Source: an uncultured Porphyromonadaceae bacterium
Lineage (GTDB): Bacteria > Bacteroidota > Bacteroidia > Bacteroidales > UBA11471
NCBI GenBank assembly: GCA_900542765.1
Contig: UQOX01000005.1
Coordinates: 1-64,000 of the forward strand
Reading direction: 5' to 3'
DNA length: 64,000 bases
In this document: positions 16,973 to 26,501 of the stretch, one piece after another
Position numbering within the stretch: the first letter of the stretch is position 1
Layout: each line of letters opens with the position of its first letter
Made by a program: the position numbers and the translations under genes
Notes under the pieces: model-generated
What the model saw: the letters and a program-made list of their open reading frames with translations, nothing else
The model's database searches: none
Told to the model about the DNA's origin: nothing

Positions 16973-18460
16973 ATGTATTTATTAGGATATGACATAGGCA
17001 GCTCGTCGGTCAAAGCCTCGCTTGTCGATGCACTGACGGGAATGTGTGTAGCCAGTGACTTTTCTCCCAAAAAGGAGATGGAAATCATTGCCAAGAAAAA
17101 CGGTTGGGCCGAACAAGACCCGGAACAGTGGTGGACCAACCTGCAAGCTGCCACCCGCTCGGTATTGAGCCAAGCCGACATCGACGGCTCGGAAATAAAA
17201 GCCATCGGCATCTCTTACCAAATGCACGGCCTCATCGTTGTCGACAAGAATCAGAATGTGCTGCGCCCGGCCATCATTTGGTGCGACAGCCGCGCCGTAC
17301 CTTACGGCGAACAGGCTTTCAACACGCTGGGCAAACAATTCTGCCTCGAACACCTGCTCAACTCGCCGGGCAACTTCACGGCCTCGAAACTGGCGTGGAT
17401 AAAGGAAAACGAGCCCGAAATATTTGAGAAAATCGATAAAATCATGCTCCCCGGCGACTACATCGCCATGCGTCTCACCGGAGAAATCTGCACCACCGTT
17501 TCGGGACTTTCCGAAGGCATCTTCTGGGATTTCAAGAACGACTGCATCTCCAAGGAGCTGCTCGCCCACTACGGGTTCGACGAGAGCATCATCGCCCCGA
17601 TTGTCCCCACATTCGGCATACAAGGTGCCGTCAGCAACCATGCCGCCCAAATACTGGGACTCACCGCCGGCACGCCGGTCACCTACCGAGCCGGCGACCA
17701 ACCCAACAATGCCCTTTCGCTCAACGTATTCAATCCGGGCGAAATAGCTTCCACGGCCGGGACTTCGGGGGTGGTCTACGGTATCAACGGCACCGTCAAC
17801 TACGACCCCCTGTCACGCGTAAACACCTTTGCCCACGTCAACCACAAAAAGGGACAAACACGTTTGGGCGTGCTGCTCTGCATCAACGGCACAGGCATTC
17901 TCAACTCCTGGATAAAACGCAACGTCGCCCCCGAAGACATTTCCTACGCCAGCATGAACCTGCTGGCCTCGCAAGTCGAGATAGGGTGCGACGGCGTGAG
18001 CATCGTCCCCTTTGGCAACGGTGCCGAGCGCATATTGCAAAACAAGGAGGTAGGCGCCTCGATACACGGCCTCAACTACAACCGCCACGACCGCTACCAT
18101 CTCATGCGGGCAGCCCAAGAAGGCATCGTGTTCTCCTTTAAATACGGCATGGAAATCATGGAAAGCATCGGCATCGACATACACACCATCAAAGCCGGTC
18201 ACGCCAACATGTTCCTGAGCCCCATCTTCCGCGATACACTGGCCGGCGTCACCGAGGCCACCATCGAGCTCTACGACACCGACGGCTCGGTAGGAGCCGC
18301 CAAGGGTGCCGGTATCGGAGCCGGTATTTACAAATCGACCGAAGAGGCTTTCTCCTCGCTCAAAAAAATACAGGTCATCGAGCCCGAAACCCGCAATATC
18401 GCAGCATACAAGGAGGCTTATGCCCGATGGAAAAACATTGTAGAAAACCTTATCAAATAA
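16973..18460 (+). CDS. xylB: Xylulokinase (FGGY family)
   Basis: 495 aa. It phosphorylates D-xylulose to xylulose 5-phosphate with ATP, feeding the pentose phosphate pathway. The N-terminal phosphate-binding motif is [28 protein letters not shown] is the sugar-kinase Gln-Met-His block of xylulokinases, and IIWCDSRA follows. The second ATPase half contains [13 protein letters not shown] and the C-terminal GGxxxS-equivalent region [18 protein letters not shown]. Full family length. It is first in the xylB-xylA-xylE operon, 25 nt before xylA. The order and neighbours make the xylulose assignment firm. Confidence 0.95.
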   Translation: MYLLGYDIGSSSVKASLVDALTGMCVASDFSPKKEMEIIAKKNGWAEQDPEQWWTNLQAATRSVLSQADIDGSEIKAIGISYQMHGLIVVDKNQNVLRPAIIWCDSRAVPYGEQAFNTLGKQFCLEHLLNSPGNFTASKLAWIKENEPEIFEKIDKIMLPGDYIAMRLTGEICTTVSGLSEGIFWDFKNDCISKELLAHYGFDESIIAPIVPTFGIQGAVSNHAAQILGLTAGTPVTYRAGDQPNNALSLNVFNPGEIASTAGTSGVVYGINGTVNYDPLSRVNTFAHVNHKKGQTRLGVLLCINGTGILNSWIKRNVAPEDISYASMNLLASQVEIGCDGVSIVPFGNGAERILQNKEVGASIHGLNYNRHDRYHLMRAAQEGIVFSFKYGMEIMESIGIDIHTIKAGHANMFLSPIFRDTLAGVTEATIELYDTDGSVGAAKGAGIGAGIYKSTEEAFSSLKKIQVIEPETRNIAAYKEAYARWKNIVENLIK

Positions 18461-18485
18461 CAATCCATATAAATCACACAAAACT

Positions 18486-19802
18486 ATGGCAACAAAAGAG
18501 TACTTTCCTCAGATAGGAAAAATCAAATTTGAAGGAAAAGAGAGTAAAAACCCGATGGCTTTCCGCTATTACGATGCCGAGAAAGTCATCAACGGCAAAA
18601 AGATGAAAGACTGGCTGCGTTTCTCCATGGCCTGGTGGCACACCCTTTGCGCCGAAGGCGGCGACCAATTCGGTGGTGGAACGAAGAAATTCCCTTGGAA
18701 TCAAGGTGCAACAGCCTTGGAACGCGCCAAAAACAAAATGGACGCCGGCTTTGAAATCATGCAGAAAATGGGCATCGAATTCTACTGCTTCCACGATGTA
18801 GACCTCATCGAAGAAGGAAACAGCATCGAAGAATACGAAGCCAACATGAAAGAAATCGTGGCTTATGCCAAACAGAAACAAGCCGAGACCGGCATCAAAC
18901 TGTTGTGGGGAACAGCCAACGTATTCGGCCACGCCCGCTACATGAACGGTGCCGCCACCAACCCCGACTTCGACGTTGTGGCCCGCGCTGCCGTACAAAT
19001 CAAAAACGCCATCGACGCCACCATCGAGCTCGGCGGTTCGAACTATGTGTTCTGGGGCGGACGTGAAGGTTACATGTCGCTGCTCAACACCGACCAGAAA
19101 CGCGAAAAAGAACACCTCGCCACGATGCTCACCATCGCCCGCGACTACGCCCGCGCCAAAGGGTTCAAAGGCACGTTCCTCATCGAGCCCAAACCGATGG
19201 AACCGACCAAACACCAATACGATGTCGACACCGAAACCGTTATCGGATTCCTCAAAGCCCACGGCTTGGACAAAGACTTCAAAGTGAACATCGAAGTAAA
19301 CCACGCCACACTGGCCGGCCACACCTTCGAACACGAACTGGCCGTAGCCGTCGACAACGGCATGCTCGGCTCCATCGACGCCAACCGGGGTGACTATCAG
19401 AACGGTTGGGATACCGACCAATTCCCCATCGACAACTATGAGCTCACCCAAGCCATGATGCAAATCATTCGCAACGGCGGTCTCGGAAACGGCGGTACCA
19501 ACTTCGACGCCAAGACCCGTCGCAACTCGACCGACCTCGAAGACATCTTCATCGCCCACATCGCCGGTATGGACGCCATGGCCCGTGCCCTCGAAAGTGC
19601 AGCCGTCCTGCTCAACGAGTCGCCCTACAAGAAAATGCTGGCCGACCGCTACGCTTCGTTCGACACAGGCAAGGGCAAAGAGTTTGAAGAAGGAAAACTC
19701 AAACTCGAAGACGTTGTCGCCTATGCCAAAGCCAAAGGCGAACCCAAACAGACCAGCGGCAAACAGGAGCTCTACGAGGCTATCCTCAACATGTATTGCT
19801 AA
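18486..19802 (+). CDS. xylA: Xylose isomerase
   Basis: 438 aa class II xylose isomerase, converting D-xylose to D-xylulose in the cytoplasm. The signature blocks are FCFHDVDL (as [12 protein letters not shown], catalytic His near residue 101), [52 protein letters not shown] (metal ligands Glu and the Lys) and [17 protein letters not shown]. The N-terminal extension of about 50 residues is the class II hallmark. Highly codon-biased, suggesting strong expression. It sits between xylB and the xylose symporter. Confidence 0.97.
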   Translation: MATKEYFPQIGKIKFEGKESKNPMAFRYYDAEKVINGKKMKDWLRFSMAWWHTLCAEGGDQFGGGTKKFPWNQGATALERAKNKMDAGFEIMQKMGIEFYCFHDVDLIEEGNSIEEYEANMKEIVAYAKQKQAETGIKLLWGTANVFGHARYMNGAATNPDFDVVARAAVQIKNAIDATIELGGSNYVFWGGREGYMSLLNTDQKREKEHLATMLTIARDYARAKGFKGTFLIEPKPMEPTKHQYDVDTETVIGFLKAHGLDKDFKVNIEVNHATLAGHTFEHELAVAVDNGMLGSIDANRGDYQNGWDTDQFPIDNYELTQAMMQIIRNGGLGNGGTNFDAKTRRNSTDLEDIFIAHIAGMDAMARALESAAVLLNESPYKKMLADRYASFDTGKGKEFEEGKLKLEDVVAYAKAKGEPKQTSGKQELYEAILNMYC

Positions 19803-19836
19803 TTAGCCGCATAAGCTTTGATAATCGGTGTTTGGT

Positions 19837-19864
19837 AGCAGAACCGGCATCAGCCGGCTCTGCT
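19837..19864 (+). other. Hairpin in the xylA-xylE intergenic region
   Basis: A 12-bp imperfect stem (19837-19848 with 19853-19864, one mismatch, loop ATCA) lies 35 nt after xylA. There is no T-tract, so it is unlikely to be a full terminator. It may protect or process the mRNA 3' end of xylA and set a lower level of symporter expression. Confidence 0.5.
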
Positions 19865-19922
19865 ATCGGACACTTTATCGCAACCCTAAAATTCAACCCC
19901 CTAAATCAAAAGACTTAATATC

Positions 19923-21398
19923 ATGAATTACGCAGAAAAAGGCAACAAAGCCTACCTTATATCCATCGTCATGGTGGCCGTCATCGGAGGCTTGTTGTTC
20001 GGTTATGATACGGCCGTCATCTCCGGCGCCGACAAAGGCTTGCAAGCCTTCTTCATGGGAGCAAAAGACTTTGTCTACTCCGACGCCATCCATGGCTTCA
20101 CCGCATCGAGCGCGCTCATCGGTTGCATCATAGGTAGTGCCCTCTCGGGTTTCTTTGCCTCAAATTTCGGACGAAAAAAATCTCTTTTCATTGCCGGCGT
20201 CCTCTTTTTCCTCTCGGCCCTCGGCTCATACTACCCCGAGTTCCTCTTCTTTGAATACGGCAAGCCCACCTACCCGCTGCTCGTCGCATTCAACTTCTAC
20301 CGCATATTGGGAGGTGTCGGTGTCGGACTGGCATCGGCCATCTGCCCCATGTATATCGCCGAGATAGCCCCGAGCAACATACGAGGCACCTTGGTATCGT
20401 GGAACCAGTTTGCCATCATCTTCGGACAGTTGGTGGTCTATTTTGTCAACTTCCTGATTCTGGGCGACAACATCAACCCCGTCATCAAAGCCATCGACGG
20501 CATCAACCAGATTCTGAATCCGACCGAGTCGCTTTGGGCCACCGAAACCGGCTGGCGTCTGATGTTTGTGAGCGAAGCCTTCCCGGCCGGACTCTTCACG
20601 CTGCTCGTACTGCTTGTTCCCGAAACGCCCCGTTACCTGGCCATGAGCGGCAACGACGAAAAAGCACTCTCGGTACTGAGCCGCATCAACGGCATCTCGC
20701 AAGCCCGCATCATCTTGGCCGAAATCAAGGCTACCGCCCAGGAAAAGACCGAAAAACTCTTCACCTATGGTTGGCTGGTCATCTTCATCGGTATCATGCT
20801 CAGCGTGTTCCAACAGGCCGTAGGTATCAATGCCGTGCTCTACTTTGCCCCCCGCATATTCGAAAGCATGGGCATGGGCAACCCGATGATACAGACCGTC
20901 ATCATGGGTATCGTAAACATCACCTTCACCCTCGTAGCCGTATTTACGGTCGAGAAGCTGGGCCGCAAGCCGCTGCTCATCACCGGCTCCATAGGCATGG
21001 CCATCGGCGCCTTGATGGTAGCCCTGTGCAACCTGGTGACCCTGCCTCCCATCGTGTCGGTTGTCAGCATCATGGTCTACTCGGCCTCGTTCATGTTCTC
21101 ATGGGGTCCCATCTGCTGGGTGCTCATCGCCGAGATTTTCCCCAACACCATACGCGGTGCCGCCGTGGCCATAGCCGTGGCTTTCCAGTGGATATTCAAC
21201 TTCATCGTGTCGTCGACCTTCGTGCCGATGTATAACATGAGTGCCGGTGACATGGGCGAGAAATTCGGTCACATGTTTGCCTATGCCCTCTACGGCATCA
21301 TCTGCATCATTGCCGCCATCTTTGTGTGGAAGCTCGTTCCCGAGACCAAAGGCAAGACCCTCGAAGACATGAGCAAACTGTGGAAGAAAAACAAATAA
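19923..21398 (+). CDS. xylE: D-xylose:proton symporter (MFS sugar porter)
   Basis: 491 aa, twelve predicted membrane helices. Sugar-porter family marks are GGLLFGYDTAVISGA in helix 1, GRKKSL between helices 2 and 3, YRILGGVGVGLASAICPMYIAEIAPSNIRG (the RxxGG and PESPR-type region), VPETPRYL after helix 6, FQQAVGINAVLYFAPRIF in helix 7 and GPICWVLIAEIFPNTIRG in helix 10, with PETKGKTLEDM at the C-terminus. It imports xylose with protons through the inner membrane. Third gene of the xyl operon, separated from xylA by 120 bp with a hairpin. Confidence 0.94.
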   Translation: MNYAEKGNKAYLISIVMVAVIGGLLFGYDTAVISGADKGLQAFFMGAKDFVYSDAIHGFTASSALIGCIIGSALSGFFASNFGRKKSLFIAGVLFFLSALGSYYPEFLFFEYGKPTYPLLVAFNFYRILGGVGVGLASAICPMYIAEIAPSNIRGTLVSWNQFAIIFGQLVVYFVNFLILGDNINPVIKAIDGINQILNPTESLWATETGWRLMFVSEAFPAGLFTLLVLLVPETPRYLAMSGNDEKALSVLSRINGISQARIILAEIKATAQEKTEKLFTYGWLVIFIGIMLSVFQQAVGINAVLYFAPRIFESMGMGNPMIQTVIMGIVNITFTLVAVFTVEKLGRKPLLITGSIGMAIGALMVALCNLVTLPPIVSVVSIMVYSASFMFSWGPICWVLIAEIFPNTIRGAAVAIAVAFQWIFNFIVSSTFVPMYNMSAGDMGEKFGHMFAYALYGIICIIAAIFVWKLVPETKGKTLEDMSKLWKKNK

Positions 21399-21413
21399 AC
21401 GTCTCACTCCCTA

Positions 21414-21454
21414 AAAACGAGAGAGCCCGGAACGATTCCGGGCTCTCTCGTTTT
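21414..21454. terminator. Bidirectional intrinsic terminator
   Basis: A perfect 19-bp stem (21414-21432 with 21436-21454, loop CGA) has A-runs on one side and TTTT on the other. It ends both the xyl operon and the converging yccF-like gene. Confidence 0.9.
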
Positions 21455-21477
21455 ATGATTCCAGGGACATAATTTCT

Positions 21478-21852
21478 TCAATCGGGAACAATCGTCCGCC
21501 CGAAGGGGAAGAAGGCCACCCGCATAAGTTTGAAATGTTGCCTGCCAAACGGTATGCCGATAATGGTGATGCAGAAAAGAAGCCCCCAAAACAAATGGCT
21601 CAGGGCAATCCCGATACCTACGAACAAAATCCATATCACATTCATAAAAATGGCCAAGCAACCCCGACTGCCGTCCTCGACGACCGATGTCTGGCCGAAA
21701 GGCAGCAAAGCCAGGATTCCGATTTTGAAAACCTGCAAACCGAACGGTATGCCGATAATGGTGCAACACAGGGCAAAGCCGGCCACGAAATACTCGACAG
21801 CCATCATGAAACCGCCGAAAATAATCCAAATGATATTTCCCAATGTACGCAT
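21478..21852 (-). CDS. YccF-domain inner membrane protein
   Basis: 124 aa with two copies of the YccF unit. Each copy has an N..W...G hydrophobic segment followed by CxTIIGIPFGxQxFKL (here CCTIIGIPFGLQVFKIGILALLPFG and CITIIGIPFGRQHFKLMRVAFFPFG). It is a small membrane protein of unknown function; length and duplicated motif match E. coli YccF. It lies 12 nt downstream of the YihY/BrkB gene on the same strand, so the two may be co-transcribed. Confidence 0.88.
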   Translation of the reverse strand: MRTLGNIIWIIFGGFMMAVEYFVAGFALCCTIIGIPFGLQVFKIGILALLPFGQTSVVEDGSRGCLAIFMNVIWILFVGIGIALSHLFWGLLFCITIIGIPFGRQHFKLMRVAFFPFGRTIVPD

Positions 21853-21864
21853 AAAAGGGAGATT

Positions 21865-23244
21865 TTAAAATGATTCGTTTTTTTCATTATCCACCGAACG
21901 ACCAAACGTCAAATCCTTGATGAGTATCTCATCTCCTTTTTGGTACATCTTTTCGCGGGTATCGAGCATGGCCCACCATTGCTTGTGATAGACACGCCGG
22001 TCGATTTTGAAATTCTCCGAGCCACACCGGTCGATGCGACGCAGAAGCATGCCCACGCTCAACTTGGAGACGTCGATGGCCGGCATATACGCCCACACGC
22101 GCTCATCAGCCGTGGGAGTACCCCGCACGATTTTCGCCGCCATGAGTTGCTGCAACACCTGCCCGGTGAGCCGCACGGGAATGTGGCACGACGAGGCAAT
22201 CTGATGCCGCGTAAGCGGCGTATCGCCACGCACGAAGCGGTGCACGATGACCGACGCCACAATGAGCGTCACATAATCGCGGTAACGACGGCTGATGTTT
22301 TTTATGTCTTTGTCGAAATTGAATTTCTCCACATTCTGGGAAGAATAGGAAAGCACCGCCCCGAAGAGGCATATCAGCCACGAAAACCACATCCACAACA
22401 GGAACAGCAGGAGAAACGCGAAACTGCCATAGATGGCATTATAGCGCGACACCCACACCTGGCCGTGTATGTAGATAATCTGCAACAACTGGAACGAGAG
22501 TCCGCACAGGACGCCCGACACAAACGCATTCCAAAATTTGACCCGCGTATTGGGCACCAACAGGTAGAGAGCCGTGAAAACGATGCAGGTGAGGACATAG
22601 GGACTCACCGCCAACGCCACCCGCAAAACGGGACTCAGGAAGGCCATCATGGGTCGGGTATCGATGCCCGAGGTAACGAATATCGACAATCCGGCCGCGA
22701 CAATCATCAGCACGGGGAGCAACACCATGATGGCGATGTAATCGACAATCTTGCGATATATCGACCGCTGCTTGGTAACCTGCCATATATCGTTGAACGT
22801 CGTCTCGACACTGTTCAACAGGCTCACCACCGACCAGATGAGGAAGATAATACCCACCCCCACAAAAATGCCGTCCTTGGTATGCGACAGATAGGAGTCG
22901 ACAAAGGTCATGGCCTGCTCCAAAGCCTCGCGTTGCGCCGGGAAATAGTCGAAAAGCTGACTCTGCACGATGGCTTGGAAACCAAACCCTTTGGCCACGG
23001 CAAACACCAGCGCCAAGGCCGGCACCACCGCCAGCAGCGTACTGAATGTGAGCGCCGCGGCCTTGGATTGCAGGTCGTCGGCCAAAAAGCGTTGTACCGA
23101 AAGGTAAATAGTTTTTACCAGATTGATAAGACGGTGACGACTCACCGAAACTTCATTTCCGGTAATGCGCCACATATCGTAAATGACAAACCGATATGCT
23201 CGAAGGAAAATAATGCGCCACTTCTTTTGTTTCGATACGGCCAT
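21865..23244 (-). CDS. YihY/BrkB-family inner membrane protein
   Basis: 459 aa. The N-terminal about 320 residues carry six hydrophobic segments with the family block LQSKAAALTFSTLLAVVPALALVFAVAKGFG and later WFSWLICLFGAVLSYSSQ. A C-terminal soluble extension of about 130 residues (SCHIPVRLTGQVLQQLMAAKIVRG...) resembles a winged-helix fold, a layout common in Bacteroidetes members. The family was once called ribonuclease BN, but that activity is not supported; the function is unknown. It is followed by the yccF-like gene, and its start lies 25 bp from the RNase P RNA 3' end. Confidence 0.87.
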   Translation of the reverse strand: MAVSKQKKWRIIFLRAYRFVIYDMWRITGNEVSVSRHRLINLVKTIYLSVQRFLADDLQSKAAALTFSTLLAVVPALALVFAVAKGFGFQAIVQSQLFDYFPAQREALEQAMTFVDSYLSHTKDGIFVGVGIIFLIWSVVSLLNSVETTFNDIWQVTKQRSIYRKIVDYIAIMVLLPVLMIVAAGLSIFVTSGIDTRPMMAFLSPVLRVALAVSPYVLTCIVFTALYLLVPNTRVKFWNAFVSGVLCGLSFQLLQIIYIHGQVWVSRYNAIYGSFAFLLLFLLWMWFSWLICLFGAVLSYSSQNVEKFNFDKDIKNISRRYRDYVTLIVASVIVHRFVRGDTPLTRHQIASSCHIPVRLTGQVLQQLMAAKIVRGTPTADERVWAYMPAIDVSKLSVGMLLRRIDRCGSENFKIDRRVYHKQWWAMLDTREKMYQKGDEILIKDLTFGRSVDNEKNESF

Positions 23245-23269
23245 GGCGATTTTTTTTTATAATAAAAAA

Positions 23270-23618
23270 CAGCAGGACGATAAGCCGGGTTCTGTACCTT
23301 CCCGAAGGAAAGCGTCTGTCATTTATCTAGCCTTTGTGTTGCCACAAAGATCGAGCGGTTTACCCCCCGGCATGGGACGAGCAGCCCTCATAACGCCGGT
23401 GTACATAACCTTGCAACCCATAAGACGTACGGCTCCCTGTGTCGCCACAAAGACCGGTAAGCTCTTACCTCACCTTTTCACCCTTACTGCCGAAACAGCG
23501 GTTATTTTCTGTTACGCTACTCTGCCCTTGCGGACAGCTTCCCGTTAAGAAATATGGTGCTCTGTGTTGCCCGGACTTTCCTCTCACGTTGCCGCGAGCG
23601 ACAGACTGTCCTGCTGCT
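23270..23618 (-). ncRNA. rnpB: RNase P RNA
   Basis: About 349 nt. The minus strand begins GCAGCAGGACAG and soon contains the universal GAGGAAAGTCCGGGC block (about 23570-23585). The 3' part ends with AACCCGGCTTAT, and the final bases pair with the 5' end to form helix P1 (CAGCAGGAC with GTCCTGCTG). It is the catalytic RNA that trims the 5' ends of tRNA precursors. A T-run (complement of the A-rich 23262-23269) follows the 3' end as a terminator. Boundaries are estimates from the P1 helix and the promoter. Confidence 0.95.
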
Positions 23619-23624
23619 AAAAGG

Positions 23625-23632
23625 CAAAGATA
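23625..23632 (-). promoter_or_regulatory. Promoter -7 element of rnpB
   Basis: The complement reads TATCTTTG, an exact TAnnTTTG match, ending 6 nt before the inferred RNA 5' end at 23618. A GTTG in the -33 position (complement of 23653-23656) lies 20 nt upstream. Confidence 0.75.
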
Positions 23633-23915
23633 GAACATTTCGGGCGTTCTGCCAACTGCTGACAAAAAAATCGGCACGAAAAAAACGATACACCGACTGA
23701 CTGCGTGACAGTGAAGGATGGCAACCAAATGAAAATATGACACAACCATATTTCAAAAAGGCTCCGTTCGGTTAAGGGCTGTTAAGTCCTTAATCGGCTA
23801 TATTAAAAATAACTAAGTTACATCGGAATTGTGAACAACGGCACGCGCATTGTATTAATTTTAACGAGTCAAAATCTTAAATCAGATATATCATTAACAT
23901 TTAATCCATATATCC

Positions 23916-25415
23916 ATGACATCGTTCAAGAAAACGTTACTTGCCCTTCTGGTGGTAGCGGGCGTAAGTTCGGCCACCAGCATCGCCCTTTTCTCGACCC
24001 TGCAAGACAAGAGCGAAACAACATCTATCAACGCCGATACCGACCCGAGTGCCTACGCCACCCCCACGACCTTTACACCCGTCGTTTCGCGGCCGGCCGT
24101 AGAAACCGACTTCACCCGAGCTGCCGCCAGCACGGTAAACGCCGTGGTGAGCATCAAGTCGACCACCATGCAGCAGCAACGCTCGTCGGGCAGCATGGAA
24201 GAGGAACTCTTCCGCTATTTCTTCGGGCAGGGTCGCCGCGACTACACCCCGCAACCGCGTGTGGGCATGGGTTCGGGCGTCATCATCTCGGAAGACGGAT
24301 ACATCGTCACCAATAACCACGTCATAGACCAGGCCAACAAAATAGAGGTTACCCTCAACGACAAGCGCTCGTTCGAGGCCACTCTCATAGGCTGCGACCC
24401 GGTTACCGACCTGGCCCTGCTGAAAATCGACGCCGAGGAACTCCCCATCGTGCGCTTTGGCGACTCCGACAAGTTGCAAGTGGGCGAATGGGTGCTCGCC
24501 GTGGGTAACCCGTTCCAGCTCAACTCCACCGTCACGGCGGGCATCGTCAGTGCCAAGTCGCGTAACCTCGGCATGATTGCCCCCAGCAACCGCATGGGCA
24601 TCGAATCGTTTATCCAGACCGACGCCGCCGTGAATCCCGGCAACAGTGGCGGAGCCTTGGTAAATACCGCCGGAGAGCTGGTGGGCATCAACACCGCCAT
24701 CTATTCCGAGACGGGCAATTACGCCGGCTACTCCTTTGCCATACCCACCAGCATCGTGAGCAAGGTCATTACCGACCTGAAACAATATGGCACCGTGCAA
24801 CGCGCCATGCTCGGCGTCTCCATCATGGAGATGAACGACCAACTGGCCAAGGAGAAGAAAATCGAACTGCGCAAAGGAGTATATGTGGCCGAGGTGAGCG
24901 AACGTAGCGCTGCCCTCGAAGCCGGTCTCGAAAGCGGCGACGTCATCGTAGCCATCAACGGCGTGGCCACACCCACCGTGGCCATCTTGCAAGAACAGAT
25001 TGCCCGTTACCGGCCCGGTGACAAAGTAAAAATCGAATATTTCAGAGGGAAAGACAAGAAAGAGGCCGACGCCACCCTCAAAAACAGCGACGGCAACACC
25101 GAGGTCACCAAAGCCTCGAACATCGACATGCTGGGAGCAACCCTCAAAGAGGCGAGCGATGAGTTGAAAAACAAACTCCGCATACGCGGCGGCGTGGAAG
25201 TGGCCAAGGTCAAAGAAGGCCAATTCAAGAAGGCCGGCATACGCGACGGATTTGTAATTCTCGACATCAACGGCGAGAGAATCATGAACGTGAAAAACGT
25301 CGAAGCCGTGTTCCAAGCTCTCATGCGCGGAGAAACAAGAGACAAAGTAATGTTTATCAAAGGCTTGTACCCCAACGGACGCGCCGCCTACTACGCCGTT
25401 CCGCTCATCGACTGA
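23916..25415 (+). CDS. htrA: HtrA/DegP-family periplasmic serine protease
   Basis: 499 aa. An N-terminal hydrophobic signal/anchor (residues 6-27) directs it to the periplasm, where HtrA proteins degrade or refold damaged envelope proteins. The trypsin-like triad is His135 (TNNHVID), Asp165 (VTDLALLKID) and Ser244 (GNSGGAL). Two PDZ domains follow (about 300-390, GVYVAEVSERSAALEAGLESGDVIVAING, and 410-495, GGVEVAKVKEGQFKKAGIRDGFVILDING). Length is normal for a two-PDZ DegP/DegQ. No TAnnTTTG box is seen; the upstream region instead has two GTTAAG repeats near 23771-23786, possibly for a stress-type sigma factor. It ends in an intrinsic terminator. Confidence 0.94.
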   Translation: MTSFKKTLLALLVVAGVSSATSIALFSTLQDKSETTSINADTDPSAYATPTTFTPVVSRPAVETDFTRAAASTVNAVVSIKSTTMQQQRSSGSMEEELFRYFFGQGRRDYTPQPRVGMGSGVIISEDGYIVTNNHVIDQANKIEVTLNDKRSFEATLIGCDPVTDLALLKIDAEELPIVRFGDSDKLQVGEWVLAVGNPFQLNSTVTAGIVSAKSRNLGMIAPSNRMGIESFIQTDAAVNPGNSGGALVNTAGELVGINTAIYSETGNYAGYSFAIPTSIVSKVITDLKQYGTVQRAMLGVSIMEMNDQLAKEKKIELRKGVYVAEVSERSAALEAGLESGDVIVAINGVATPTVAILQEQIARYRPGDKVKIEYFRGKDKKEADATLKNSDGNTEVTKASNIDMLGATLKEASDELKNKLRIRGGVEVAKVKEGQFKKAGIRDGFVILDINGERIMNVKNVEAVFQALMRGETRDKVMFIKGLYPNGRAAYYAVPLID

Positions 25416-25431
25416 GACACACAAACAGAAC

Positions 25432-25473
25432 CTGCCGGAGCCGCACAATAAAATGCCGCTCCGGCAGTTATTC
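25432..25473 (+). terminator. Intrinsic terminator after htrA
   Basis: A 10-bp GC-rich stem (25432-25441 with 25458-25467, 16-nt loop) is followed by TTATTCTT. Confidence 0.7.
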
Positions 25474-25536
25474 TTATAAACGCTCTTTATTCTTAAAAAA
25501 TACGACAACGGGGAACATTATATGAGAGAAATATAT

Positions 25537-25544
25537 TATATTTG
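25537..25544 (+). promoter_or_regulatory. Putative -7 element of rpoD
   Basis: TATATTTG is an exact match, 23 nt before the rpoD ATG. No convincing -33 TTTG at the right spacing. Confidence 0.55.
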
Positions 25545-25567
25545 CGTCCCCAAATTTATTCTGCGGA

Positions 25568-26428
25568 ATGAGACAATTAAAAATCACAAAATCAATCACC
25601 AACAGGGAGAGCGCATCTCTTGACAAATACTTGCAGGAAATAGGTCGTGAGGACTTGATTTCGGTAGAAGAAGAGGTAGAGCTCGCCCAGCGCATCAAGA
25701 AAGGCGACCGTGCCGCTTTGGAAAAGCTCACACGCGCCAATCTGCGTTTTGTCGTCTCGGTAGCCAAACAGTACCAAAACCAGGGACTCAGCCTGCCCGA
25801 CCTTATCAACGAAGGCAATTTGGGACTGATAAAAGCCGCCGAAAAGTTCGACGAGACCCGCGGATTCAAATTCATTTCTTATGCCGTGTGGTGGATTCGT
25901 CAGTCCATTCTTCAAGCATTGGCCGAGCAATCGCGCATCGTTCGCTTGCCTCTGAACCAAGTCGGTTCGCTCAACAAAATCAGCAAAGCATTCTCAAAAT
26001 TTGAACAAGAGAACGAACGCCGCCCCTCGCCCGAAGAATTGGCCAAAGAGCTGGACATTCCCGTCGACAAAATCTCCGACACGATGAAAGTATCGGGCCG
26101 GCACATCTCGGTCGACGCGCCTTTTGTCGAAGGCGAAGACAACAGTCTGCTCGACGTCCTGGTCAACGACGACTCCCCCATTGCCGACCGCTCGCTCATC
26201 AACGAGTCGCTCGCCAAAGAAATAGACCGTGCGCTGGCTACTCTCACCGAACGCGAAAGCGACATCATCAAGATGTTCTTCGGCATAGGCTGTCAGGAAA
26301 TGACGCTGGAAGAAATCGGCGACAAATTCGGTTTGACCCGTGAACGCGTGCGTCAAATCAAGGAAAAAGCCATTCGCCGCCTGCGTCAAAGCTCGCGCAG
26401 CAAGTTGCTCAAAACCTATTTGGGATAA
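25568..26428 (+). CDS. rpoD: Primary RNA polymerase sigma factor (RpoD/SigA, short Bacteroidetes type)
   Basis: 286 aa. Region 1.2 [25 protein letters not shown], region 2 ([59 protein letters not shown]), region 3 and region 4 ([28 protein letters not shown]) are all present. It lacks the long acidic N-terminal region 1.1 of E. coli RpoD, as is normal for Bacteroidetes. It directs RNA polymerase to the TTTG/TAnnTTTG promoters seen throughout this window. Monocistronic, between htrA and the truncated surface-protein gene. Confidence 0.96.
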   Translation: MRQLKITKSITNRESASLDKYLQEIGREDLISVEEEVELAQRIKKGDRAALEKLTRANLRFVVSVAKQYQNQGLSLPDLINEGNLGLIKAAEKFDETRGFKFISYAVWWIRQSILQALAEQSRIVRLPLNQVGSLNKISKAFSKFEQENERRPSPEELAKELDIPVDKISDTMKVSGRHISVDAPFVEGEDNSLLDVLVNDDSPIADRSLINESLAKEIDRALATLTERESDIIKMFFGIGCQEMTLEEIGDKFGLTRERVRQIKEKAIRRLRQSSRSKLLKTYLG

Positions 26429-26445
26429 CATTTTGATTGTTCATA

Positions 26446-26478
26446 ACGAAGGGCCGCTCCTCGGGAGCGGCCCTTCGT
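26446..26478. terminator. Bidirectional intrinsic terminator
   Basis: A perfect 15-bp stem (26446-26460 with 26464-26478, tight TCG loop) lies between rpoD and the converging surface-protein gene. Confidence 0.85.
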
Positions 26479-26501
26479 CGTTTATATGATAAGCAGGGAA
26501 G

